Positions 20,281 to 32,484 of a DNA stretch of 64,000 nt are shown piece after piece. The position numbers and the translations under genes were made by a program. Position 1 is the first letter of the stretch. Every line of letters starts with the position of its first letter. Origin of the DNA: Microbulbifer flavimaris (GTDB taxonomy: Bacteria; Pseudomonadota; Gammaproteobacteria; Pseudomonadales; Cellvibrionaceae); NCBI RefSeq assembly GCF_001641755.2, contig NZ_LRFG02000002.1:922693-986692 (forward strand), read 5' to 3'. The notes under the pieces are model-generated. The model saw only the letters and a list, made by a program, of their open reading frames with translations, searched no databases and was not told the DNA's origin.

Positions 20281-21048
20281 ATGCGAATCGTGAGTTTGTC
20301 GGTTGACGGCATTCATCAGGCGGCTCAGCGTGGCCTCTATGACTGGCTAGCGGAACAGGACGCGGACATCATCTGCCTGCAGGACTTGCGCTCGCTGGAA
20401 CCGGAGCTCGATCACCCGGTTTTTCACCCCGACGGTTACTACAGCTACTTCTTCGACTCCGGTACTCCCCACGAGAACGGGGTGGCCATCTACACCCGCA
20501 GCCAGCCCAAGGCCATCATCTTCGGCATGGGTTTCGCCAACGGTGAGGACATGTATGGCCGCTACCTGCAGGCGGACTTCGAGCGCCTCAGCGTGGGGTC
20601 ACTGTTGGCACCTATCGCCAAGGATGAGGGCTCGCTGGAAAAGAAGGTACAGTTCTTCGATGATATGCAGGCACATCTGATCAAGATCAGCCGCAAGCGC
20701 CGGGACTTCATCTTTTGCGGAAACTGGGGCATGGCTCACCGTCGCGCCGATGTGCAGAACTGGCAGGACCACCAGGATACACCCGGTTTCATGCGCCATG
20801 AGCAGCGCTGGCTGGATCAGCTGTTCAACGAAATCGGCTATGTAGATGCCTTCCGCAAGGTGGTGAAGGATGCGGACGAATTCAGCTGGTGGCCCAGTGG
20901 CACGGTGGGCGAGGGCGATGGCTGGCGCACCGATATGCAGGTGGTCTCTGCCACGCTGAAAAACCGCATCGAGTACGGCGCCATCAACAAGAACGTGAAT
21001 TTTTCCAGTCACCTGCCGGTGATCATGGATTACGACCTGGAAGTCTGA
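20281..21048 (+). CDS. crc: catabolite repression control protein Crc
   Basis: Crc acts with Hfq to repress translation of catabolic mRNAs in Pseudomonas relatives. The 255-residue protein has the exonuclease III/EEP fold (MRIVSLSVDGIHQAA, CLQDLRSLEPEL, YGRYLQADF, GWRTDMQV) but the active site is degenerate: the catalytic Glu (LQE) is Asp, the DxN pair is Asn-Trp-Gly (CGNWG), and the terminal SDH is SSH. That is typical of Crc and argues against nuclease activity. It is preceded by an AAGGGG ribosome site and located between pyrE and rph as in Pseudomonas. Confidence 0.92.
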   Translation: MRIVSLSVDGIHQAAQRGLYDWLAEQDADIICLQDLRSLEPELDHPVFHPDGYYSYFFDSGTPHENGVAIYTRSQPKAIIFGMGFANGEDMYGRYLQADFERLSVGSLLAPIAKDEGSLEKKVQFFDDMQAHLIKISRKRRDFIFCGNWGMAHRRADVQNWQDHQDTPGFMRHEQRWLDQLFNEIGYVDAFRKVVKDADEFSWWPSGTVGEGDGWRTDMQVVSATLKNRIEYGAINKNVNFSSHLPVIMDYDLEV

Positions 21049-21058
21049 TCCCGCCTGC

Positions 21059-21082
21059 GGCGGACGGGAAAACCCGCCCGCC
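21059..21082. terminator. hairpin between convergent crc and rph
   Basis: A 10-bp stem (GGCGGACGGG / CCCGCCCGCC, one mismatch) with an AAAA loop fills the 51-bp gap between the two stop codons. No T-run follows on the plus strand, so it is probably a shared barrier rather than a classic terminator. Confidence 0.4.
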
Positions 21083-21099
21083 TCTCGTCACTTGCCCGG

Positions 21100-21819
21100 C
21101 TACTCTTCCAGCGCTTTGCGCTGCATTCCGATCAGTTCGTCGATACCCGACTTAGCCAGCGCCAGCATCTGCGCAAACTGTTTCTCAGTAAAGGGCGCAC
21201 CCTCTGCCGTGCCCTGCACCTCGATCATGCCACCGTCTGCGGCCATCACCAGGTTCATATCCGTGTCGGCGCGGCTGTCCTCGGGGTAATCCAGGTCAAG
21301 CACCGCCTCACCCTCGTAAATGCCCACGGAAACCGCCGCCACCATATTTTTCAGCGGATCGGTGCTGATCAGCTTTTCCCGCTGCATGAAACGCAGCGCA
21401 TCCACCAGTGCCACGCAGGCACCGGTGATCGCCGCGGTGCGAGTGCCACCATCGGCCTGAATCACATCGCAATCCAGGGTGATCTGATTTTCACCCAGCA
21501 GCTCGAGGTCCACCGCCGCCCGCAGGGAGCGGCCGATCAAGCGCTGAATCTCCACGGTGCGGCCTCCCTGTTTGCCGCGGGCCGCCTCGCGCGCCATACG
21601 CGAACCGGTGGAGCGGGGCAGCATGCCGTACTCCGCCGTAATCCAGCCACTGCCCTGACCGCGCAGGAAGCGCGGCACCTCGGCTGCGACCGAGGCGGTG
21701 CAGAGCACCTTGGTATCCCCGAATTCCACCAGCACCGAGCCCTCGGCGTGGCGGGTGTAATTGCGGGTGATACGCACGGGGCGCAATTGCTCTGGTTTCC
21801 GGCCGCTGGGTCGCTGCAT
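21100..21819 (-). CDS. rph: ribonuclease PH
   Basis: RNase PH is a phosphorolytic 3'-to-5' exonuclease that trims tRNA 3' ends. The 239-residue protein starts [17 protein letters not shown] and has the conserved blocks [34 protein letters not shown]-type [34 protein letters not shown] and [15 protein letters not shown]. The start at 21819 has a good GAGGTGA ribosome site. Full length, so it should be active. Divergent from yicC. Confidence 0.97.
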   Translation of the reverse strand: MQRPSGRKPEQLRPVRITRNYTRHAEGSVLVEFGDTKVLCTASVAAEVPRFLRGQGSGWITAEYGMLPRSTGSRMAREAARGKQGGRTVEIQRLIGRSLRAAVDLELLGENQITLDCDVIQADGGTRTAAITGACVALVDALRFMQREKLISTDPLKNMVAAVSVGIYEGEAVLDLDYPEDSRADTDMNLVMAADGGMIEVQGTAEGAPFTEKQFAQMLALAKSGIDELIGMQRKALEE

Positions 21820-21956
21820 GTACTCACCTCGAATTCTTGTGGCTAAAAGTCGACAGTATAACCCCACGGCAGGACACACCCGAGCCCTCGCCCGGGTCCC
21901 CGGAGCGCTGTGCTATGATGCCCGCCCAGCTCCATCCAGCCGCAGGGAAGAATATT

Positions 21957-22832
21957 ATGGCCAGTAAAACTGTGCGCAGCATGACGGCTTTCGGCCGCGC
22001 CGAATCCCCTTACGATACCGGTATCGCCACCTGGGAACTGCGCTCGGTCAATCACCGCTACCTGGAGCCCCACTTCCGCCTGCCGGAGGCGGCCCGCTCC
22101 CTGGAGAGCCAGCTGCGCGAGCGACTGCGCAAACAGCTCGCCCGGGGCAAACTGGAGCTGACGCTCTCACTCAAAAGCAACCCCGGTGAAGAAACCACAT
22201 TGCAGGTGGACGAAGACCTGGCGCGGGCAGTCGTCGACGCCGCCAAACGGGTCTCCCCCGGAATCGACACACTGCCATTGAATCCGCTGCAAGTCCTGCA
22301 GTGGCCCGGCGTGATTGCCGAACCCGAAACCGACACTGAAGCGCAATCCCGGGCCATTCTCGATGCGTTCGACGCCGCGCTGTCACAGCTGAGTGAAAAC
22401 CGCGCTCGCGAGGGCGCCGAACTGCGACGCTTTATCGAACAGCGCCTCGACGCCATCAGCGAACAGGTAGCCAGCGTGCGGGCGCTCTTGCCACAAATCC
22501 TGCAGGCGCAGCGCGAGAAACTGCACAGCCGCCTCGAAGAACTACTTGGCGAACTGGATGCCGAACGCGTGGAGCAGGAAATCGTACTGTTGGCCCAGAA
22601 GGCCGACGTGGATGAAGAACTCGATCGGCTCGACGCCCATGTTACCGAAGCCCGGCGTGTGCTGGCCGGGGGTGGTCCTATCGGCAGGCGCCTGGATTTT
22701 CTGATGCAGGAATTCAACCGCGAGGCCAATACCCTGTCGTCCAAATCGGTGGTCACGGATACCACTCAGGCCGCCGTAGAACTCAAAGTGTTGATTGAGC
22801 AGATGCGGGAGCAGGTGCAGAATATCGAGTAA
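21957..22832 (+). CDS. yicC: YicC family endoribonuclease-like protein
   Basis: YicC-family proteins are cytoplasmic endoribonucleases; the E. coli member affects stability of a small RNA. The 291-residue protein has the YicC N-terminal domain (VRSMTAFGRAE, WELRSVNHRYLEPHFRLPE) and the C-terminal DUF1732 region ending NTLSSKSVVTDTTQAAVELKVLIEQMREQVQNIE. Start ATG 21957; the GGAAG upstream is a fair ribosome site. In Pseudomonas gmk follows directly, but here a block of about 12 kb lies between them. Confidence 0.93.
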   Translation: MASKTVRSMTAFGRAESPYDTGIATWELRSVNHRYLEPHFRLPEAARSLESQLRERLRKQLARGKLELTLSLKSNPGEETTLQVDEDLARAVVDAAKRVSPGIDTLPLNPLQVLQWPGVIAEPETDTEAQSRAILDAFDAALSQLSENRAREGAELRRFIEQRLDAISEQVASVRALLPQILQAQREKLHSRLEELLGELDAERVEQEIVLLAQKADVDEELDRLDAHVTEARRVLAGGGPIGRRLDFLMQEFNREANTLSSKSVVTDTTQAAVELKVLIEQMREQVQNIE

Positions 22833-22851
22833 TAAACGTGCTTGATTTTCG

Positions 22852-22885
22852 AAAAGGGCCGCAACGGATTATGCGGCCCTTTTTT
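22852..22885 (+). terminator. terminator of yicC
   Basis: Stem GGGCCGC / GCGGCCC, extended by A/T pairs, is followed by six T residues. It begins about 20 bp past the yicC stop. Confidence 0.85.
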
Positions 22886-23262
22886 GTGCCCGCGGTTTAA
22901 GTTGATCTGCCACTCCAACAAGTCGCGCTCTACACGCTCTTCGACGCCCAAGCCCTCCGGTATTTTCTGCAAGCATTGAAAATTAATGCTGCGCCACCCT
23001 CCGAGAACCGCTTCCCGAATTTTTTTCATTGCCCTTAAGACATTCGATAAACACTCGATTTTGGCGCGTAATGGAAAGAGTTGTCCCTTTTTACACTGTG
23101 GTAGCCGCGAGTTTTATCGTCAAACCATCACCTCGCAGTAAACCATGCAACACAATTGGGTGGGCTTGCTGCGCGGTGCACCGCCCAGGATCTCCGTGGT
23201 GTTAAAAGCGACGGTCGAAACCAACGCCGTCGATAAAAATAATCAAGGAGCAACTCAAATCC
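22886..23262 (+). other. 377-bp gene-free region upstream of the subtilase
   Basis: No gene is convincing here. A minus-strand open frame reaching from yicC into this stretch has no recognisable features. The region is more AT-rich toward 23020-23150 and must carry the subtilase promoter, although I cannot assign boxes with confidence. The last 20 bases carry AAGGAG, the ribosome site for the subtilase. Confidence 0.5.
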
Positions 23263-25338
23263 ATGAAATTTTCTAATCTCTTCAAGTGTCCATCGCTGGC
23301 GGCACTTGGCACAGTTACGGCTCTGTGCAGCGCACTAATCACGACCAGCACCGCCGTTCATGCCGTTGAACCGGGCCTGTCTTCTGCAACTGTTGCGGCG
23401 CCGGAAGTGGTAACCGATCGCATCATCGTCAAGTACAAAAACAATATGCCGGGCGCCAACGCCGCCGTCATGTCGCAAACTGCCATCGATCGCGTCTCGC
23501 AGATGGCCGGTCATCGCTTCGCGCACGTGCGCAAACTGGCGACAGGAGCACAGGTGCTCAAGGTGGAGAAGCGCACCAGCAAGTTCGAGCTCGATGCCAT
23601 CATCCAGCGACTGCAACAGGACCCGATGGTGGAATATGTCGAACCCGACCGGATCATGCAGCCGATGGCGACACCAAATGATCCCTACTACAACCAGCAA
23701 TGGCACTACTTCGAAAGCACCGGCGGCCTGAACCTGCCTTCTGCCTGGGATGTTACCCAGGGCGCAGGAGTTGTCGTAGGTGTGATCGATACCGGCTACC
23801 GGCCCCACGCAGATCTGAACGCAAATATTCTGCCGGGCTACGACATGATTTCTGACACCACCGTCGCTCAGGACGGTGACGGGCGCGACAGTGATGCCAG
23901 TGATCCTGGCGACTGGTCACCGGCCGGCGCTTGCGGTGCCGGTCAGCCTGCCCGTGATAGCAGCTGGCATGGTACCCACGTGGCAGGCACAGTCGCCGCC
24001 GTCACCAATAATGGCAATGGTGTGGCCGGGGTCGCCTATCAGGCGAAGGTAGTGCCCATTCGCGCGCTGGGCCGCTGTGGTGGTTACACCTCTGATATTG
24101 CCGATAGCATTATCTGGGGGGCCGGTGGCAGCGTCAGCGGCCTGCCATCGAACCCGAATCCCGCCCAGGTGCTGAACCTGAGCTTGGGCGGTGGCGGCAG
24201 CTGTGATTCGACCACCCAGAATGCCATCAACACCGCCCGCAGCCTGGGCACTACCGTGGTGGTGGCTGCCGGTAACTCCAATGCCAACGCAGGCAATTAC
24301 AGTCCCGCCAGCTGCTCGGGGGTAATCACCGTCGCCTCTACCAACCGTGCGGGCGGGCGGGCTTACTATTCCAATTACGGCAGCGTGGTGGATGTGGCGG
24401 CCCCCGGCGGGGAGACTTCCGTTTCCTCCAACGGCGTGCTGTCGACCCTGAATAGTGGCAGCCAGGGACCCGGTGCCGACAATTACGAGTTCTACCAGGG
24501 AACCAGCATGGCGGCACCCCATGTCTCCGGTGCAGCGGCCTTGCTGTATGCCATGGATGGCAGCCTGACGCCCAGCGAAGTGGAGTCGATCTTGACTGAT
24601 ACTGCGCGCAGCTTCCCGGCGGGTTGCAGTGGCTGTGGTGCGGGAATTGTGGATGCGGCTGCTGCGGTCGCAGCTGCAGCCGGGGACCCCGGACCCGAAC
24701 CCGGAAACGGGGAACTGCAGAATGGCGTCGCGGAGACGAACCTCTCAGGTAACAGCGGAACAGAGCTCTTCTTTACCCTGGAGGTACCCGCCGGTGCGAC
24801 CAACTTGAGCTTCCAGATCTCCGGTGGCAGTGGGGATGCAGACCTCTACGTACGATTTGGTTCTGCACCGACCACCAGCAGCTACGACTGTCGGCCCTAC
24901 CTGAACGGCAACAATGAAACCTGCTCCATCAGTAACGTGCAGGCCGGCACCTATCATGTGATGGTGCGCGGTTACACCAGCTTTTCCGCTGTCAGCCTGG
25001 TGGGCAGCTTCGACGAGGGAAGTGGGGGCGGTGGTGCCACCGGCTGGACCGAGAACAATCTGTCCGGTGACGCCGGCTCCTGGCAGCATTTCACCCTGCA
25101 GGTGAATTCCGGTATGGCGGCGCTGGACGTCATCATGTCCGGTGGCAGCGGAGATGCCGATCTCTATGTGCGGTTCGGCTCCCAGCCAACCACCAGCAGC
25201 TACGACTGTCGCCCATACCGCTGGGGCAATAACGAAACCTGCTCAATCAGCAATCCCCAGTCAGGTACCTGGTATATCAGTGTGCGCGGCTATCAGGCCT
25301 ATTCCGGCGTGACGCTGGAGGCACAAGCGGCCCCCTGA
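23263..25338 (+). CDS. secreted S8 subtilisin-like serine protease with two PPC domains
   Basis: The 691-residue protein is an extracellular serine protease. A signal peptide (about 1-35) precedes an inhibitor-I9-like propeptide (about 50-130, ending EYVEPDRIMQ). The catalytic domain (about 140-475) has Asp176 (VIDTGYR), His236 (HGTHVAGT) and Ser415 (GTSMAAPHV). Two bacterial pre-peptidase C-terminal (PPC) domains follow at about 490-580 and 598-690, joined by Gly-rich linkers; they are usually removed during maturation and may help export. The start has an AAGGAG ribosome site. It is first in the accessory block after yicC; a marine polymer degrader would use it for protein nutrition (inference). 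Confidence 0.95.
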   Translation: MKFSNLFKCPSLAALGTVTALCSALITTSTAVHAVEPGLSSATVAAPEVVTDRIIVKYKNNMPGANAAVMSQTAIDRVSQMAGHRFAHVRKLATGAQVLKVEKRTSKFELDAIIQRLQQDPMVEYVEPDRIMQPMATPNDPYYNQQWHYFESTGGLNLPSAWDVTQGAGVVVGVIDTGYRPHADLNANILPGYDMISDTTVAQDGDGRDSDASDPGDWSPAGACGAGQPARDSSWHGTHVAGTVAAVTNNGNGVAGVAYQAKVVPIRALGRCGGYTSDIADSIIWGAGGSVSGLPSNPNPAQVLNLSLGGGGSCDSTTQNAINTARSLGTTVVVAAGNSNANAGNYSPASCSGVITVASTNRAGGRAYYSNYGSVVDVAAPGGETSVSSNGVLSTLNSGSQGPGADNYEFYQGTSMAAPHVSGAAALLYAMDGSLTPSEVESILTDTARSFPAGCSGCGAGIVDAAAAVAAAAGDPGPEPGNGELQNGVAETNLSGNSGTELFFTLEVPAGATNLSFQISGGSGDADLYVRFGSAPTTSSYDCRPYLNGNNETCSISNVQAGTYHVMVRGYTSFSAVSLVGSFDEGSGGGGATGWTENNLSGDAGSWQHFTLQVNSGMAALDVIMSGGSGDADLYVRFGSQPTTSSYDCRPYRWGNNETCSISNPQSGTWYISVRGYQAYSGVTLEAQAAP
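24820..24900 (+). repeat. duplicated PPC-domain segment, copy 1
   Basis: These 81 bases and the 81 bases at 25138-25218 encode nearly the same peptide (GDADLYVRFGS ... TTSSYDCRPY), 318 bases apart. The two PPC domains arose by internal duplication. Third-position differences show it is not recent. Confidence 0.85.
25138..25218 (+). repeat. duplicated PPC-domain segment, copy 2
   Basis: Second copy of the segment described at 24820-24900, in the C-terminal PPC domain of the subtilase. Confidence 0.85.
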
Positions 25339-25354
25339 CGGTCCTCTGACCTTC

Positions 25355-25377
25355 GAGGCCGGCATGCCGCCGGCCTC
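25355..25377 (+). terminator. probable terminator of the subtilase gene
   Basis: Perfect 8-bp stem GAGGCCGG / CCGGCCTC with a 7-nt loop, 17 bp past the stop. The T content after it is low, so termination may be partial. Confidence 0.6.
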
Positions 25378-25584
25378 TTCCTGCATCTCTCATTATTTCA
25401 ATGTCCACGCCGCTGCCTGCTGACGACATTCCCCCGTCCTGCTTTTTCCATCCTTTCATTGGTCAGCAAGACGTTTGTGCCGCCGGTGATCACCAGTGAC
25501 ATCCCTTCTTTTGACCCGCGATCCCACGCAGGCGCGCATTTCCGGCGCAAGCGCGCTATATGTGATGAGACTCGGGAGAAATCT

Positions 25585-26874
25585 ATGCCCTCTACTACGG
25601 TACCGACTTGTCGTCCTGTTGCGGGTCACTGGATTGCTGCACTGCTGTGCACGTTTCTGTATTCACTGGCAGCGTCGACGGCAGCGCAAACGCCGCTGAC
25701 CCTGGTGGAGGCCATTGACCGCACCCTGAATGAGAATCCCCAGTTGGCAGTATTTCGCTTTCGGGATGCGGCTTTGCGTGGTCGCACTCTCTCTGCAGCG
25801 CAACGCCCGCCGCTACGAGTCCGTGGCGAATTGGAAAATCTTGCCGGGAGCAGCGGCGCCCCTGACACAGAATTGACTGTGGCGCTCTCATCGGTAATCG
25901 AATTGGGCGGCCAGCGCCAGGCACGCATTAATGCAGCGCAGGCGAATACCGATCTGCTCAGTATTGAAGAACAGGTTCAGGCGCTCGATTTGTTGGGTGA
26001 AGTCATACGGCGCTATGTAGACGTGTTGGCGGCAGTCGAGCTGGTCGGACTGGCCACCGATTCCGCGGAAATCGCGCGCGAGGCGGTAAGCGCCGTCAAC
26101 CGCCGGGTGAAATCGGCCGCCGCGCCGCAAACGGAGCTGCTGCGCGCCGAGGCCGCCCTGGCAGAGGCGCGGCTGACGCTGCAGGCAGAGGGGCGCAAAC
26201 TGGAGTATCACAAGCGTGCTCTCGCCGCCCTCTGGGGAGCGACGTCACCAGAGTTTAACGTGGATACCCGTGCGCTCTATCGCATAGAGGCCGGGACCGA
26301 CTTTAGTGAACTCTATGCCCGCGCGCAGGAGAATCCGGCCCTTGCCCGCTTCGCCTCCGAGGAGCGCCTGCGCGCGATGGAAGTGCGCATGCGGGAAACC
26401 GAGTCCAATCTCGACGTAGGCTGGGCAGTTGGTGTACGCCGCTTTCAGACCACCGATGAAACGACCTTGGTGGCTGCGATTGAGGTGCCGCTTTTCTCCG
26501 CCCGGCGCAACGCGGGGGCCGTGGCATCGGCGAGGGCCGAACTGGAGCGGATCGCCGCCGACCGCGAGGTGGCCAGGCTGAGAATCTACAGCCATCTTTA
26601 CCGGGCCTACAGCGGCCGCGAGCAGGCAGTCGCGGCAGTCAACAGCTTTGATCAACATGTTATTCCGGCACTTCGCGCGGCGCTGCAGGAGGCGGAGAAG
26701 GGCTACCGGAGGGGACGCTACCCCTATCTGGAACTCGTATCGGCACGGCGGGAATTAATGGTGGCGAAGCGGGCAAAGATCGAATCGGCGGCCGCCGCCT
26801 TGCGCTATGGCGCGGAGATTGAGCAGCTCACTGCCGCACCGCTACTGCCCGCCGCGGGAATGACCAGCAAATAA
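25585..26874 (+). CDS. TolC-like outer-membrane component of a heavy-metal efflux system (CzcC type)
   Basis: This 429-residue protein carries a signal peptide (AALLCTFLYSLAASTAAQ) and the outer-membrane-factor repeats (LTLVEAIDRTLNENPQLA at the start; long alpha-helical hairpins rich in Ala, Glu and Arg). It should form the outer-membrane channel of the adjacent RND pump. The ATG at 25585 has a GGGAGA ribosome site and places the signal peptide at the N terminus; an upstream in-frame start would add 42 polar residues. The czcB- and czcA-like genes follow on the same strand in CBA order. Confidence 0.87.
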   Translation: MPSTTVPTCRPVAGHWIAALLCTFLYSLAASTAAQTPLTLVEAIDRTLNENPQLAVFRFRDAALRGRTLSAAQRPPLRVRGELENLAGSSGAPDTELTVALSSVIELGGQRQARINAAQANTDLLSIEEQVQALDLLGEVIRRYVDVLAAVELVGLATDSAEIAREAVSAVNRRVKSAAAPQTELLRAEAALAEARLTLQAEGRKLEYHKRALAALWGATSPEFNVDTRALYRIEAGTDFSELYARAQENPALARFASEERLRAMEVRMRETESNLDVGWAVGVRRFQTTDETTLVAAIEVPLFSARRNAGAVASARAELERIAADREVARLRIYSHLYRAYSGREQAVAAVNSFDQHVIPALRAALQEAEKGYRRGRYPYLELVSARRELMVAKRAKIESAAAALRYGAEIEQLTAAPLLPAAGMTSK

Positions 26875-26929
26875 ATTCACCTGCCATCACGGACGAGCGG
26901 TGGCGAGAACACCGCAAAGCGAGTGCCGT

Positions 26930-26971
26930 ATTGAGAGTGTCGGATTGAGAATATCGGATTGAGAGTGCCAC
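26930..26971 (+). repeat. three 14-bp tandem repeats before the czcB-like start
   Basis: ATTGAGAGTGTCGG, ATTGAGAATATCGG and ATTGAGAGTGCCAC follow each other without gap and end one base before the ATG at 26973. They fall where the ribosome site would be (GAGAGTG in the third copy) and could tune translation of the adaptor by changing copy number. Confidence 0.8.
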
Positions 26972-26972
26972 T

Positions 26973-28232
26973 ATGAAAGCCGATGTCATTTCGAGTCGCT
27001 TCTTTACGGCACTGGTGTGCAGCGTTGCGCTTTGGGCGGGATCCGCCGGCCCCGCGGCTCCGGCGGATCCCGCCGATGATGCCAATTACATCGACGCTGG
27101 AAGCACAGAGCAGCACAAGGGCCCCCATGGTGGCCGACTGCTGCGGGACAATGATCTCTCGGTGGAGCTCCAGCTGGTAGAGCGGGGCAAGCGTGCCGAA
27201 TTCCACGCCTGGATCACAGCCGATGGCGACCCCCTTGTCGCCGCCGGCGATGCCAACCTGTCGATGGAGCTAATTCGTCTCGGTGGTGAAGTGGAACGCT
27301 TTCGCTTTTCCCCCGCGGGAGAGCACTGGCGGAGCGAGGCCGCCATTCGAGAGCCGCACTCTTTTGACATCCATGTGTTGCTGATCCGGAACGGGGAGCG
27401 CAGTAGCTGGCGCTATCCCTCCCACGAGGGGCGGGTCCAGATTCCCGACACCATGGCCAAGGAAAACCGTATTGAGACAGCAATCGCGGGGCCAGGAGAA
27501 ATTCGACGCTCACTGATACTGTACGGGAGGACCACCGTAGCCCACAAAGATGTCCGCCACGTGCGCGCGCGCTTCCCCGGACCGGTCACCGAGGTATTTG
27601 CGCATCTGGGCGACCGGGTGCGCCGGGGCGAGAGACTGGCAGTGGTCGAATCGAATGACAGCCTGCAGAGTTATCCCCTGACTTCGCCCATCGACGGGCT
27701 GGTTATCGAGCATGAAGTTGGCAGCGGTGAATTCACCGGCGATCGCGTGCTGTTCACCATAGCCAACTACAACACCCTGTGGGCCGAGCTGCATGTTTTT
27801 CCGCGCCAGCAGGCTGAAATCAAAAGGGGCCAGCGCGTCACATTGAGCAGTGACCAGCGCCGTGTAGAAACCGTTATTCACGATGTACTGCCGGGTATGC
27901 ATGGGCAGCCCTTCCTGCTGGCGCGCGCCTCTTTCGACAACTCCGGAAAGAACTGGCCACCTGACCTGCTGGTGGAGGGCAGGGTGACCGTGGAAAAAGT
28001 CCCCGCTTCGGTCGTGGTGGAGAACCGGGCCCTGCAACCTTACCGCGACGGCTTTGCGGTATTCGTGAAAGTCGGCGAGACCTACGAGGCCCGTCCGCTG
28101 CAGCTGGGGGCCCGGGACGACCGCGCAACCGAGGTGCTGGATGGGCTTGAACCGGGCGATCACTACGTCACCGCCAACAGCTTCCTGATCAAGGCGGATA
28201 TTGAAAAGTCTGGTGCGTCTCATGATCATTAA
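26973..28232 (+). CDS. periplasmic adaptor (membrane fusion) protein of a heavy-metal RND efflux system (CzcB type)
   Basis: The 419-residue protein has a signal peptide (VCSVALWAGSAGPAAPA), an N-terminal extension with HKGPHGGRLL near 48-57 that is common in CzcB-like adaptors, then barrel and lipoyl halves (RARFPGPVTEVFAHLGDRVRRGERLAVVES; SPIDGLVIEHEVGSGEF) and the membrane-proximal domain. It lacks an obvious long coiled-coil hairpin, as in some metal adaptors. The C terminus SHDH and the His-rich N terminus may bind metal. It is followed 12 bp later by the RND pump. Confidence 0.9.
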   Translation: MKADVISSRFFTALVCSVALWAGSAGPAAPADPADDANYIDAGSTEQHKGPHGGRLLRDNDLSVELQLVERGKRAEFHAWITADGDPLVAAGDANLSMELIRLGGEVERFRFSPAGEHWRSEAAIREPHSFDIHVLLIRNGERSSWRYPSHEGRVQIPDTMAKENRIETAIAGPGEIRRSLILYGRTTVAHKDVRHVRARFPGPVTEVFAHLGDRVRRGERLAVVESNDSLQSYPLTSPIDGLVIEHEVGSGEFTGDRVLFTIANYNTLWAELHVFPRQQAEIKRGQRVTLSSDQRRVETVIHDVLPGMHGQPFLLARASFDNSGKNWPPDLLVEGRVTVEKVPASVVVENRALQPYRDGFAVFVKVGETYEARPLQLGARDDRATEVLDGLEPGDHYVTANSFLIKADIEKSGASHDH

Positions 28233-31355
<3,123 letters not shown>

Positions 31356-31374
31356 CGAAAAGCCAGCTAGCCGA

Positions 31375-32382
31375 TTATTTGCCCGCCTCCAGCACCACCC
31401 GGTAACGGGCATCGCCCTTTTTCAGATGAGCGATGGCATCGTTGACCTTGCTCATTGGGAACATCTCCACCTGCGGTTCAATCTTGTGGCGGGCGGCAAA
31501 CTCGAGCATCTGAGTGATGGTATCTGGGCTACCCACAGGGGAGCCGGAGACCTGCCGCTGGCCCAAGATCAACTGAAACACGTTGATATCCAGCGGGTCG
31601 GTAGTGGCGCCGACGAAATGCAACCGGCCCTGTGGCTTGAGCGTCGACAGGTACAGGTTCCAGTCCAGTTTGGCGTTGACGGTAGAAAGGATGACATCGA
31701 AGCGCCCGGCAGCCTCGCCCACGGCATCCTCATCACGGGAATTGATCGTGTGGTGTGCACCCAATTCCAGCGCCTCATCACGCTTGGAGTCACTGGAGGT
31801 CAGAGCGGTTACTTCGCAGCCCCAGGCGTTGAGGAACTGCAGTGCCAGGTGGCCCAGACCACCAATGCCGATCACGCCGACCTGACTGTTGGGCTTGATA
31901 TCAAACTGCACCAGTGGATTGAACACGGTGATCCCGGCACAAAAGAGAGGGCCCGCCTTGGACGGGTCGATGGAATCTGGAATGGGGATCACGGCCTCGG
32001 CTTCTGCGCGCACTTTGTCGGCAAAGCCACCGTGGTGGCCGACAATCGTGAAGGTCGCCTCGCCACACAGATTCTGGTTGCCGGAATTACACGAGTGGCA
32101 ATGGTTGCAGTATGCGGAGTGCCAGCCGAGTCCCACCAGCTGGCCCTCCTGCAGGTGGCTGACCTGCTCGCCAACCTGGCCGACGCGACCAACCACCTCG
32201 TGGCCGGGCACCACCGGGTAATCGGACATACCCCACTCATCATCGATGATGCTCACATCACTGTGGCAGAGGCCGCAGTACATGACCTCGATTTCAACTT
32301 CGCGGGGCTGAAGCTTCCCCGGGTCATATTGGTAAGGGGATAACTCTCCACCGGCTTCTTTCGCGGCATAGGCATTGATCAT
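31375..32382 (-). CDS. zinc-dependent alcohol dehydrogenase (cinnamyl-alcohol/YahK type)
   Basis: The 335-residue medium-chain dehydrogenase has catalytic zinc ligands Cys36 and GHE at 60-62, structural zinc cysteines 92, 95, 98 and 106 (YCNHCHSCNSGNQNLC), and the Rossmann motif GIGGLGHLAL near 173-182. The SerAsp-containing GLCHSD and the AGITVFNPL region place it in the NADP-dependent CAD/YahK branch, which reduces a range of aldehydes. It is downstream of the AhpD/CMD gene on the same strand (102-bp gap) and therefore likely controlled by the TetR regulator at 33194. Convergent with the czcA-like gene. Confidence 0.9.
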   Translation of the reverse strand: MINAYAAKEAGGELSPYQYDPGKLQPREVEIEVMYCGLCHSDVSIIDDEWGMSDYPVVPGHEVVGRVGQVGEQVSHLQEGQLVGLGWHSAYCNHCHSCNSGNQNLCGEATFTIVGHHGGFADKVRAEAEAVIPIPDSIDPSKAGPLFCAGITVFNPLVQFDIKPNSQVGVIGIGGLGHLALQFLNAWGCEVTALTSSDSKRDEALELGAHHTINSRDEDAVGEAAGRFDVILSTVNAKLDWNLYLSTLKPQGRLHFVGATTDPLDINVFQLILGQRQVSGSPVGSPDTITQMLEFAARHKIEPQVEMFPMSKVNDAIAHLKKGDARYRVVLEAGK

Positions 32383-32484
32383 CGTCAGCTCCCTCGTTGT
32401 ATGGATTGGGTCGTCACTGCTCAGTCGGGGTGTTACGGCGCCACAGTCCCTTCAGACCTGCGGCGCCGCCGGTGTCATGGAGAA

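Noticed and set aside
21801..21825. GTGAGTAC before rph as a SlmA binding site
   Set aside because: Only half of the GTGAGTACTCAC palindrome is present and it is explained as the rph ribosome site.
22766..23029. Minus-strand open frame of 87 codons overlapping the yicC terminator
   Set aside because: It runs through a strong terminator and into yicC antisense; no homology or ribosome site was seen.
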